This document shows, piece after piece, positions 43,766 to 51,455 of a stretch of DNA of 64,000 nucleotides. The stretch spans positions 2,506,416 through 2,570,415 of the forward strand of contig NZ_KB849756.1 in the NCBI RefSeq assembly GCF_000368925.1, in the 5' to 3' direction. The position numbers and the translations under genes were made by a program. The DNA comes from Acinetobacter bereziniae LMG 1003 = CIP 70.12 (GTDB lineage Bacteria; Pseudomonadota; Gammaproteobacteria; Pseudomonadales; Moraxellaceae). Numbering within the stretch: the stretch's first letter is position 1; each line of letters starts with the position of its first letter. Under the pieces are notes generated by a model. That model was not told the DNA's origin. It searched no databases and saw nothing but the letters and a program-made list of their open reading frames with translations.

Positions 43766-44161
43766 ATGAATATTGAAATCCAACAGAAATTACGTCACGC
43801 AAACTTAAAAATTACTCAGGCACGAGTGATTGTATTCAAAGCCTTATCAGATCAAAAAGCACAACTGACGGCTAAACAAATTTATCAGCAGTTATATCTG
43901 AACAATCAGCAGATTAGCTTATCCACCATCTATCGTGTAGTGAGTGACTTAGAAAGGGCGGGTTTGGTGAGTCAAAAATTGAATGGTAGAGATGAAGCAC
44001 GCTATGCCTTGATTAACAAGTCCGAAGCTGAATTTCTCAACATTCATTGTGCTGATCTGAAACAGATCAATAAATCTTCTTTGATTGAATCACTGGAAAA
44101 GGTTTTCCAACAATTCAATATCGATATTTTAGAGATTGAATTTAACAACACATTACACTAG
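43766..44161 (+). CDS. Fur-family-like regulator with degenerate metal sites
   Basis: A 131-residue protein. The N-terminal winged helix is Fur-like: LRHANLKITQARVIVFKALS, LTAKQIYQQLY and ISLSTIYRVVSDLERAGLV. The HHHDH and CxxC metal motifs of true Fur, Zur and PerR are missing: the matching stretch reads SEAEFLNIHCADLKQIN with one His and one Cys. The dimerisation domain also ends early. It probably still binds DNA but may not sense metal in the usual way. It lies 22 bases after the YqjI-like gene. Confidence 0.75.
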   Translation: MNIEIQQKLRHANLKITQARVIVFKALSDQKAQLTAKQIYQQLYLNNQQISLSTIYRVVSDLERAGLVSQKLNGRDEARYALINKSEAEFLNIHCADLKQINKSSLIESLEKVFQQFNIDILEIEFNNTLH

Positions 44162-44179
44162 AAGGTTTAGAGAAATAGT

Positions 44180-44482
44180 ATGAAACAACATCAATACCAC
44201 GTGAGTGTACAGCATCTTGCAGATGCCAAAGGTCAACCATCAAACTACAGTGAAAATATCGAATTTAATGTGGGAAACCACGACGATATTTTTGAAATTG
44301 TTGAACGTTTAAAAAAAGCTGAGTTTTTTGATGATGAGACAACAAAGGCATTTGCAGTCGGACTCAAATTGTTTTTAGAAGTGATGATTACACATCGTGA
44401 TCATATTTTATTTAAAGACTTTGAACCCGCAGTAAAACAATTTATGAAAAATTTAAAGCAAAATGTAAAGAAAGAGGCATGA
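44180..44482 (+). CDS. DUF3861 protein
   Basis: A 100-residue soluble protein matching the DUF3861 pattern: HQYHVSVQHLADAKGQPSNY, LKKAEFFDDETTKAFAVGLK and DFEPAVKQFMKNLKQN. Function is unknown. It follows the Fur-like gene by 18 bases and is almost certainly part of the same transcript. Confidence 0.75.
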   Translation: MKQHQYHVSVQHLADAKGQPSNYSENIEFNVGNHDDIFEIVERLKKAEFFDDETTKAFAVGLKLFLEVMITHRDHILFKDFEPAVKQFMKNLKQNVKKEA

Positions 44483-44516
44483 TGATTAAAACAGATACAT
44501 TTAGAGTGTTGGTATA

Positions 44517-44798
44517 ATGCAAGCAAAATCTACAATGATCGTGGGTAAAATTCCCAAATTACCCGCAAAATATGCCACTTGGTTGATGCCATTTTTCCTT
44601 TCAGGATTAATGAGTGCCACTATTTCTATGATTAATTTATGGAAAAATGTGGGATGGTTTGATGCATTTTTTACAAAATGGTTCGATGTCTGGCTATTTT
44701 CATGGATGATTGCCTTTCCAATGGTATTGATATTTTTACCGATCGTCCGCCGTTTTACTGGACTATTTGTAAATCTCACACCGCCGCCAGCACCTTAA
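44517..44798 (+). CDS. DUF2798 small membrane protein
   Basis: A 93-residue protein with two membrane segments (WLMPFFLSGLMSATISMINL and VWLFSWMIAFPMVLIFLPIV) followed by RRFTGLFV and a proline-rich tail; this is the DUF2798 layout. Function is unknown. The Shine–Dalgarno is weak. It lies 34 bases after the DUF3861 gene in the metal-regulator cluster. Confidence 0.75.
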   Translation: MQAKSTMIVGKIPKLPAKYATWLMPFFLSGLMSATISMINLWKNVGWFDAFFTKWFDVWLFSWMIAFPMVLIFLPIVRRFTGLFVNLTPPPAP

Positions 44799-44814
44799 AC
44801 AAAAGGTTCTGAAA

Positions 44815-44964
44815 ATGGATGGTGTTGGATGGAGATTAGGTGTAGAGCATTTTAAGCGCAAGCCAATATCAGAAAATACAACATCATCAGTTGAGCATCA
44901 CCATCCTCATAACAAAAACCACACTATTATTGTCCTATTCATAGTATTCAGCGTATTAAGATAG
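44815..44964 (+). CDS. 49-residue His-rich small membrane protein (candidate)
   Basis: An ATG frame with AAAGG about 10 bases upstream runs to TAG at 44962. The product starts MDGVGWRLGVEHFKRKPIS, has a His cluster (EHHHPHNKNH) and ends in a hydrophobic helix (TIIVLFIVFSVLR). This layout, metal-ligand cluster next to a tail anchor, fits the metal-linked cluster upstream. It starts 16 bases after the DUF2798 stop. Short length makes chance possible; I know no named family. Confidence 0.45.
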   Translation: MDGVGWRLGVEHFKRKPISENTTSSVEHHHPHNKNHTIIVLFIVFSVLR

Positions 44965-45062
44965 CTATAGGTTGATGGATATAAAACCGCTAGGCTAGAT
45001 ATATTGAAATGGCAGATGTTGAAAGAACATCCTGAGCTGATGAACAACTTTAGGATAACAAA

Positions 45063-46010
45063 ATGACCAATACCAACTATACCGAGATTTCTAATTCTGA
45101 CGATTGTGAAAAATACGTGAATCAATTTATTCAAGATTTTCCAATTCGCTCAGCAGAAATAGGCAGAGGCACCGTCATTAAACGTGCATTACCAAGTCGT
45201 CAGAAACGTATGATAGGAGCATGGTGCTTTTTAGATCACGCAGGACCAGTGACATTTCCTCAAGGAGATGGATTGGATGTTGGACCACATCCACATATCG
45301 GGCTACAGACTTTTACGTGGATGATTGAAGGCACAATGATGCATACAGACAGCATTGGCTCAAAACAATTGATTCGCCCAAAGCAAGTTAATTTGATGAC
45401 GGCAGGTTACGGAATTTCTCATACAGAAGTTGCACCTGATACCGAAACCCGAATGCATGCGGCACAACTGTGGATCGCCTTGCCTGATGATAAAATCAAT
45501 ATGGCACCTCAATTTGACCATTATCCTGTATTGCCTGTGGTCGAAAAGGACAATATTGAATTCACTGTATTAGTTGGTGAATTTATGGATACCGTGTCTC
45601 CAGTCCAAGTTCATACAGAATTATTAGGCATTGATTTTTTTGCCAAAGAACAGACTAAAACTCGTATTCCGCTCAATCCTAAATTTGAGTATGGATTTAT
45701 GGCTTTAGAGGGTGATGCAATCGTCAATGGTCATGATTTAAATAGTGACAATATGGTGGTGCTGGAACCAGGAATCTCCCAGATTGAAGTGGAACTTCCG
45801 AAAGGTTCTCGTTTGTTGTTGATTGGTGGAGAACCCTTTGAGTCGCCTATTTTATTGTGGTGGAACCTTGTGGGGCGTACTCAAGAGGAACTGAAAACAG
45901 CGACAGAGCAATGGATCAATCAAGATGCCCGTTTTGGAACAATTCCTGATTATGATGGTCCACGTTTAGAAGCCCCAGCATTTCCAGATAAGATGCGACC
46001 ATCGAAGTAA
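45063..46010 (+). CDS. Pirin family protein
   Basis: A 315-residue bicupin. The N-terminal cupin carries the metal ligands in GPHPHIGLQTFTWMIEG, MHTDSIGS and YGISHTEVAP; the C-terminal cupin includes IDFFAKEQTKTRIPLNPKFE and EPFESPILLWWNLVGRT. Bacterial pirins bind Fe or Ni; some oxidise quercetin, others affect metabolism through protein contacts. AGGATAACAAA precedes the start. It is followed after 149 bases by an OsmC gene, suggesting a stress-response pair. Confidence 0.88.
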   Translation: MTNTNYTEISNSDDCEKYVNQFIQDFPIRSAEIGRGTVIKRALPSRQKRMIGAWCFLDHAGPVTFPQGDGLDVGPHPHIGLQTFTWMIEGTMMHTDSIGSKQLIRPKQVNLMTAGYGISHTEVAPDTETRMHAAQLWIALPDDKINMAPQFDHYPVLPVVEKDNIEFTVLVGEFMDTVSPVQVHTELLGIDFFAKEQTKTRIPLNPKFEYGFMALEGDAIVNGHDLNSDNMVVLEPGISQIEVELPKGSRLLLIGGEPFESPILLWWNLVGRTQEELKTATEQWINQDARFGTIPDYDGPRLEAPAFPDKMRPSK

Positions 46011-46159
46011 TCGGCGCCATGATTGATTGCTGATCTTGAGACACGAGCTTAAATTAAACAATTTGCGTTAAAGGCTCATCCCTTAGCGCAAATACTGAGC
46101 TTACAAAGTTCCATCTAAACGAAGGTTAAATAAAAATTTCAATATTATAGGAAAATAAA

Positions 46160-46558
46160 ATGGCAATTATTGCAAATGCAAAAGTAAAAACTTATCCAGA
46201 ACCATGGTCTGGCGAAGTCCTCAGTGGTAAGCACCAACTGATTACTGATAAACCTGAATCTTTTGGTGGGCAAGACAAAGGTTTAGCACCTTATGATTTT
46301 GTTTGTTCTGGTTTGATTTCCTGTACGATGATTACGTTACGGATGTATGCGCAACATAAAGGTTTTGATTTGGGCGAGTTTACAGTTGAAGCAGATTTTA
46401 ATGCCAACAAAGAAGGTAAAGAATGGATTGAACGCCGTTTATCATTTGCCAATGCTTTATCAGAAGAGTTGCACCAAAAGGTATTAGACATTTGCCAAAA
46501 AACACCTGTCACCAAAACCTTGTTACGTAGTGTAGAAATCAATACCTCGATTATTTGA
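46160..46558 (+). CDS. OsmC family protein
   Basis: A 132-residue protein of the OsmC/Ohr fold. The two redox-active cysteines sit in VCSGLISCTMITLRMYA and KVLDICQKTPVTKTL. OsmC-type proteins reduce organic hydroperoxides using thiols. It begins with the antiparallel strands AKVKTYPEPWSGEVLSGKHQ. An additional Cys in the first motif is unremarkable. A strong hairpin terminator follows. Confidence 0.85.
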   Translation: MAIIANAKVKTYPEPWSGEVLSGKHQLITDKPESFGGQDKGLAPYDFVCSGLISCTMITLRMYAQHKGFDLGEFTVEADFNANKEGKEWIERRLSFANALSEELHQKVLDICQKTPVTKTLLRSVEINTSII

Positions 46559-46586
46559 GTGATATTGAAAAAATAATTTGATTTGG

Positions 46587-46623
46587 AAAAGACATTTTGT
46601 TGAGCAACAAAGTGTCTTTTTTT
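46587..46623 (+). terminator. Intrinsic terminator after the OsmC gene
   Basis: AAAAGACA pairs with TGTCTTTT and the stem continues as TTTGTTG/CAACAAA; a T-run follows. The A-run would also serve the convergent minus-strand gene ending at 46647. Confidence 0.88.
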
Positions 46624-46646
46624 ATATGGTCAATATTGCTGATGAC

Positions 46647-47093
46647 TTATTTACAACTGATGTTATAAATTTGTGTATAAAACTGAGCTTGGTTTAAGGG
46701 CTTAAAATCTAAATCATCAAAAGAATAAAACGCAGCACCAGTTTCGCCGTCATGACTCAAGGTAATGTCATCAAATTTTTTTACGAGTTTGCTGTTTGAG
46801 GTTTGTCCTGCAAAGTAATTAGCACCTCGAAGGGCAATAGTTTTCCCTTTACAGTCGACAATAAGTTGTTTAATCACAGATTGATAAGGCAGATCAGTGT
46901 TTCGTTTGATTGGCGCAGTATATTTTTCGTAGATCACCGCTTGTTTAAATGAATCACGAATCACTTTATTTGCCTTACTGTCAATAAAGGCTTGACCTTG
47001 AGGCTCAATAGCTCCAAGCAAAATAAGTTTGGGCTGATAGGAATATGCATTGGCGCATGCCAATAATAGAGTTAAACCGAGTAAATGCTTCAT
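46647..47093 (-). CDS. Secreted hypothetical protein (surface-adhesin-E-like?)
   Basis: A 148-residue protein with a signal peptide (MKHLLGLTLLLACANAYS). Two cysteines, in LIVDCKGKTIALRG and the terminal ISCK, could form a disulfide. The pattern KQLIVDCKGKTIALRGANYF, then a strand-rich middle and a C-terminal QIYNISCK, resembles small periplasmic proteins annotated as surface-adhesin E family. I am not sure of that assignment. It is monocistronic and convergent with the OsmC gene. Confidence 0.6.
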   Translation of the reverse strand: MKHLLGLTLLLACANAYSYQPKLILLGAIEPQGQAFIDSKANKVIRDSFKQAVIYEKYTAPIKRNTDLPYQSVIKQLIVDCKGKTIALRGANYFAGQTSNSKLVKKFDDITLSHDGETGAAFYSFDDLDFKPLNQAQFYTQIYNISCK

Positions 47094-47242
47094 TTTTATT
47101 TTTCAGTATGGCTGATATTCAGACAGATTATAAACACAGTCATTCCAGAGCACACTTAAAAAAGTGTTAAAAATATAGCAATTCAATTGTTGAAAAGCCA
47201 AGATCAATCTATAGTCAGAACACAATAATTGAGGCAATAAAA

Positions 47243-47884
47243 ATGATTACATTACATCATCTGGATCAATCACGCTCATTACGGATTATTTGGGCTTTGG
47301 AGGAGTTGGGGCTTGAATATGAAATTAAGCACTATAAGCGTTTGCCTACCTTTGCTGCACCGCCAGAGTTAAAAGCTGTGCATCCACTTGGAAAATCACC
47401 TGTGTTGACGGATGGTGATTTAACAATTGCCGAATCTGCGGTGATTTTGGACTATCTTCAAACGACCTATGATACCCAAAATCAGTTTAAGCCTCAGAAG
47501 TCTCAAGATCTGATGCAATATAACTATTGGATGCATTATGCAGAAGGTTCTTTAATGCCTTATTTGGTGATGACTTTGGTGATGACCAATATGCCGAAAC
47601 ATGTACCATTTTTGATTCGACCGATAGCAAAAAAAATCTCCGAAGGGGTACGTGGTGGTTTTATCAATCCACGTTTAAAAGAGCATTCTGCATTTTTGGA
47701 AGACTATTTTAGCCAGCATGATTATGCGGCAGGAGAATTCTCTTTTGCTGATATTCAGATGAGCTTCCCTGTGATAGCAATGCAGCAACGTACTCAAAAT
47801 AAGATGCCTCAAATTGCAGCTTATGCGGAACGCATTCAGCAGCGACCTGCTTATCAACGTGCTAAAGCAAAAAGCGGCGATTAA
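47243..47884 (+). CDS. Glutathione S-transferase family protein
   Basis: A 213-residue GST. The N-terminal domain begins ITLHHLDQSRSLRIIWALEE with the expected catalytic Ser/Arg region, continues with PLGKSPVLTDGDLTIAESAV (cis-Pro and Glu-Ser) and is followed by the helical domain with NYWMHYAEGSLMPYLVM. It resembles bacterial beta/theta-type GSTs with an E-S-A motif. It is probably cotranscribed with the alpha/beta hydrolase 28 bases downstream. Substrate unknown. Confidence 0.87.
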   Translation: MITLHHLDQSRSLRIIWALEELGLEYEIKHYKRLPTFAAPPELKAVHPLGKSPVLTDGDLTIAESAVILDYLQTTYDTQNQFKPQKSQDLMQYNYWMHYAEGSLMPYLVMTLVMTNMPKHVPFLIRPIAKKISEGVRGGFINPRLKEHSAFLEDYFSQHDYAAGEFSFADIQMSFPVIAMQQRTQNKMPQIAAYAERIQQRPAYQRAKAKSGD

Positions 47885-47912
47885 TTATTTGAGAGCTCAA
47901 AGTGAAGTCTAA

Positions 47913-48524
47913 ATGAATTTGATCTTTTTACCGGGTGCATCTGGAAGTACTGAATTTTGGCAACCCGTGATGCAAAGCTTGTCGATGAATTATGCAAAAA
48001 CCGTGATTGCCTATCCAAGCTTTGGGGGATGCCCAGATCATCCTCAAATTCATAGTTTTGAAGATCTACAGACTTATGTTCTTGATCAGATTGAACAACC
48101 ATCGATATTGATTGCGCAGTCTATGGGAGGCATCTTTGCTGTCCAAGCAGCATTACAAAAACCAGAATGGGTTAAGGGACTGGTATTGGTTGCAACTTCA
48201 GGAGGAATCAATTTAGCTCCATTTCATGTGGCGGATTGGCGAGAAGACTATCGTCAAACTTTTGCTGTTCCAAGTTGGTTTATGGATCATCGATCTTATT
48301 TGGATGATGTATTAACCCAGATTTCTTGTCCTGTTCTATTAATCTGGGGTGATTCAGATCCAATCAGTCCAGTTAAAGTCGGTGAATATTTACAGGACAA
48401 AATCAAAAATTCAATATTACATGTCATTCCACAAGGTGAGCATGATTTAGCTCATGTTTTTGCAGATCAAGTGACAGAATGGGTTGAAGATTTTCTTTCC
48501 GAACATGAATGTACTTTACCATAA
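47913..48524 (+). CDS. Alpha/beta-fold hydrolase
   Basis: A 203-residue hydrolase. FLPGASGSTEFWQPVMQSL holds the oxyanion region, the nucleophile elbow is AQSMGG (GxSxG variant with Gln), the acid lies in LIWGDSDPISP and the catalytic His in PQGEHDLAHVF. It lacks a lid domain. Substrate unknown. The 3' end overlaps the convergent dinB gene by 9 bases. Confidence 0.83.
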   Translation: MNLIFLPGASGSTEFWQPVMQSLSMNYAKTVIAYPSFGGCPDHPQIHSFEDLQTYVLDQIEQPSILIAQSMGGIFAVQAALQKPEWVKGLVLVATSGGINLAPFHVADWREDYRQTFAVPSWFMDHRSYLDDVLTQISCPVLLIWGDSDPISPVKVGEYLQDKIKNSILHVIPQGEHDLAHVFADQVTEWVEDFLSEHECTLP

Positions 48525-49571
48525 TGACAATTGTGACTCGTCTTGTCGATCTGTGAGTTGATATAGCCCCACGCCAATTAAACGGAATTGAAAATGCTCA
48601 GGAATCTGCATTTCATTCAATAAGATTTGAACCACTTGAGTCATTTCTTGTGGTGATTTAAGTGCAGTCTTAAAGCTCTTACTGTGTTGTAGTACCTGAA
48701 AATTCTTTAATTTCAGTTTGACGGTCACACCTCGTGCTTGCATCTGTTTCTTTTCTAAACTGAGCCAAACCCGTGAGATTAAATTATCCCAATAGATTGC
48801 ACATTGTTCGAGATTAAAATCGTCATCAAATGTGGTTTCTTTTGAAATTTGCTGCCGTTGTCGTTCTGCTTGTACAGGTCGATCATCTATGCCTTGAGCA
48901 TATAAAAACAACTGTTTGCCATATTTACCGAAATGGTGAATTAAGATGTTTTCTTCAATTTTTTGCAAGTCGCCCAATGTTTCTAAATTTAAACTTTTGA
49001 GTTTTTCTTGAGTAACTTTACCCACGCCAGGAATTTTTTTCAGGGCTAAATCTTGAATAAAGTTTTGCACTTGGCTGGGTTTAATGATGCAAATCCCATT
49101 GGGCTTGTTCCAATCTGAAGCCACTTTGGCAAGAAATTTATTTGGTGCAACGCCTGCAGATGCAGTAAGACCCGTTTGTTGGAAAATATCAGCACGAATT
49201 CGTTCAGCGACTTCCGTGGCACTGGGAATATTGAATAAGTTTTCAGTCACATCAAGATAAGCTTCATCTAAAGACAAAGGTTCAATGAGTGATGTATATT
49301 TTTGAAAAATTTCATGAATTTGACGAGAAACATCACGGTATTTTTCAAAATTAGGTTCAATCACATAGACTTGTGGGCAACGTTTTTTCGCTTGTGACAT
49401 CGACATGGCAGAGCGTAAGCCGAACTCACGGGCAGGGTAAGATGCCGCAGCAATCACCGCCCGAGGGTGATGTGAAGAAATCACCACAGGTAAATGCCTC
49501 AATTCAGGACGTTCAAGTAGTTCCACAGATGCATAGAATGCATCCATGTCGATATGGATGATTTTTCTCAT
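48516..49571 (-). CDS. dinB: DNA polymerase IV
   Basis: A 351-residue Y-family translesion polymerase. The catalytic acidic residues are in HIDMDAFYASVELLERPELR and SLDEAYLDVTENLF; the fingers and palm show YPAREFGLRSAMSMSQAKKR and GVAPNKFLAKVASDWNKPNG. The helix-hairpin-helix ALKKIPGVGKVTQEKL and the little-finger domain follow. ATG 49571 gives the standard N-terminus; a GTG at 49580 is possible. The end QLSLW resembles a beta-clamp binding tail. I see no LexA-type box upstream. Confidence 0.94.
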   Translation of the reverse strand: MRKIIHIDMDAFYASVELLERPELRHLPVVISSHHPRAVIAAASYPAREFGLRSAMSMSQAKKRCPQVYVIEPNFEKYRDVSRQIHEIFQKYTSLIEPLSLDEAYLDVTENLFNIPSATEVAERIRADIFQQTGLTASAGVAPNKFLAKVASDWNKPNGICIIKPSQVQNFIQDLALKKIPGVGKVTQEKLKSLNLETLGDLQKIEENILIHHFGKYGKQLFLYAQGIDDRPVQAERQRQQISKETTFDDDFNLEQCAIYWDNLISRVWLSLEKKQMQARGVTVKLKLKNFQVLQHSKSFKTALKSPQEMTQVVQILLNEMQIPEHFQFRLIGVGLYQLTDRQDESQLSLW

Positions 49572-49687
49572 GAATGACACAGTGTTGCAGCGCTGTGTGT
49601 TTATTCTAACCGATCTGGTTTGTTGTAAGTGATGAATTTGGTGTTTGGTAGCGAATCTGCGACAGTCTGTGTCGAGATGAGGGTTGG

Positions 49688-50431
49688 CTAATTTAACTTA
49701 TTCTGTTGTAAAAACTGTTTCCACTGTTCAGCATCTCCATAAAAAACATTTAAATCAACATTTTTAGCAATGCCTTGAATTGTTCCCTGATTGGTATTTT
49801 GCCAAAAAGTCCATTCACGACCATCTTTTAAATCAGGCTTATCTTTATACTCACGAATCCAAATCGGTGTGTCCTTAAATTCGCCTGTAAGAACCATGTT
49901 ATAAAATACTTTGGACGTGTAAAAAATGGGTTGTTTAGCATAATGTTGATGCAACTGATCATGTATAATTTTGATTTGTTTCAGTAATTGTTCTTTGGTG
50001 TAAGTGTTGATACAGGCACTGTCATATTCCAAGTCGATGACAGGGGGCAAGGCATTACTTTTGTTGGGTACTGTTTTGATAAAGTTTTGTGCTTGAATTG
50101 CGCCGTCTCGACACAAACGGAAAAAGTGATATGCACCTACACGCATACCACGTTCACGTGCTTCTAACCAGTAATCCTGAAATTTATCATCTTGATAATC
50201 TCCGCCTTCAGTGGCTTTGAGATAAACAAATTGATACTGCTGAGGAGAGATTTTTTTCCAATCGATCTCACCTTGATGATGTGATACATCGAAACCACGA
50301 ATAACATAATCTTGAGCACCAGCATTTTGTGGATAAAACACAGCCAAGTAACTGGCGATACCCAATAAACTGATACATCCGATACTGGTGAAGATAGAAC
50401 GATATTTAGGTTGGTGTTTCACAAAAATCAT
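49688..50431 (-). CDS. Glycoside hydrolase family 25 lysozyme
   Basis: About 247 residues. One N-terminal membrane segment (IGCISLLGIASYLAVFYPQ) anchors the protein or acts as an uncleaved signal. The GH25 domain follows: VIRGFDVSHHQGEIDWKKIS, YLKATEGGDYQD, AYHFFR and the catalytic Asp/Glu in PPVIDLEYD; IPIWIREY-like TPIWIREYKDKPDL and TFWQNTNQGTIQGI close the barrel. It should cut MurNAc–GlcNAc bonds. Start is uncertain: ATG 50431, GTG 50422 or TTG 50452. It lies directly downstream of the unknown membrane gene at 50445 and is probably cotranscribed with it. Confidence 0.85.
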   Translation of the reverse strand: MIFVKHQPKYRSIFTSIGCISLLGIASYLAVFYPQNAGAQDYVIRGFDVSHHQGEIDWKKISPQQYQFVYLKATEGGDYQDDKFQDYWLEARERGMRVGAYHFFRLCRDGAIQAQNFIKTVPNKSNALPPVIDLEYDSACINTYTKEQLLKQIKIIHDQLHQHYAKQPIFYTSKVFYNMVLTGEFKDTPIWIREYKDKPDLKDGREWTFWQNTNQGTIQGIAKNVDLNVFYGDAEQWKQFLQQNKLN

Positions 50432-50444
50432 CCTGTTGCCAATG

Positions 50445-51413
50445 TTATGCAATTTCTAGATTAATCGTCGCGTTGCAGTATTGATCATGTGTTGATTGTA
50501 CGCGTTTCGCTTTAGGGTGCGTCATTTGACTACCCAATTGTTCAATAAATTTACATGATGCATATTTTTTGGCACGTGCTTGATATTCAGTAATCCATCT
50601 GTCTCGGTCAAGCATACGGTTTTCTTGAACTGGCCAAACCCCTAAACGTAAGGCATCTATACCAATTCTCCACGGTTTCGGACTAATCCTTGCTCGGAAA
50701 CAGTTTTGGTTCTTACACATACGCACATAGTTTGGATCGGCTTGTAGTGCAATAAAAAACTGTTGAGTTTCTTCACTTCGAGGTTCAAAGAGCTGATGCA
50801 TGACCAAGACCCGATAGCCTTTTGGGGTTTGATAGACACGTAAATGCCAAGTTGGATGTTGCATAGAAAATTGACGAATGGATTTTAAGGCTTGTTGTTC
50901 CGGTGAACCCTTCCATTTATTTTGAATACTCAACAATATTTCGGCAGTTTGTTTGCTGAGTACAATGGAAAAAAACACGCCGAATAGCAACACCCACCAT
51001 GTTTTAAGTAATACAGTACAGACGATACTGATGAAAAAGAGCAATATAAAACTTAAAAAATACAGTCGACTATTCGGCGCATAATTAAAATCAATGTCTG
51101 CAAATAAAACATCGGGCGTATTGAGACAGAGTGCACCATAAGAATTACGTGTGATCACCACATCATCGTGTTGTTGAATAATTTCTTCACGAATGGGCAA
51201 ACCTTCACTGCCATTATAAGGAATTTTATGGTCAAGTTTGCGAATGTTCTGTCCTGATCTAAGTTGCTCAAGTGCCTCTTTAACACGTGTTTCTGCATGT
51301 ATTAGTGCATCATGCATACTCAAATCTGACCAACCAAATCGTTTGATGGTGACTTGGCGTTTTTCGTATTGTGTTGTTATTTTTGCTTCTGCCCAATATC
51401 TTGGAATGATCAT
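50445..51413 (-). CDS. Unrecognised membrane protein, possible AEP-like fold
   Basis: 322 residues, no named family that I know. Two membrane spans (about 116–134 and 137–155) interrupt an otherwise soluble protein. Before them stands VLFADIDFN (DxD at 106 and 108), after them VYQTPKGYRVLVMH (197–206) and NYVRMCKNQNCFRARISPKP (229–248). A DxD motif followed by a GxR strand recalls archaeo-eukaryotic primase folds, but this is speculative. Related hypothetical proteins occur in other proteobacteria, from memory. It probably shares a transcript with the GH25 lysozyme gene, whose start region touches its stop. Confidence 0.6.
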   Translation of the reverse strand: MIIPRYWAEAKITTQYEKRQVTIKRFGWSDLSMHDALIHAETRVKEALEQLRSGQNIRKLDHKIPYNGSEGLPIREEIIQQHDDVVITRNSYGALCLNTPDVLFADIDFNYAPNSRLYFLSFILLFFISIVCTVLLKTWWVLLFGVFFSIVLSKQTAEILLSIQNKWKGSPEQQALKSIRQFSMQHPTWHLRVYQTPKGYRVLVMHQLFEPRSEETQQFFIALQADPNYVRMCKNQNCFRARISPKPWRIGIDALRLGVWPVQENRMLDRDRWITEYQARAKKYASCKFIEQLGSQMTHPKAKRVQSTHDQYCNATINLEIA

Positions 51414-51455
51414 ATGATGTGTCCTTATTCTTTATTCAGTTTTATTTTGAACAGT

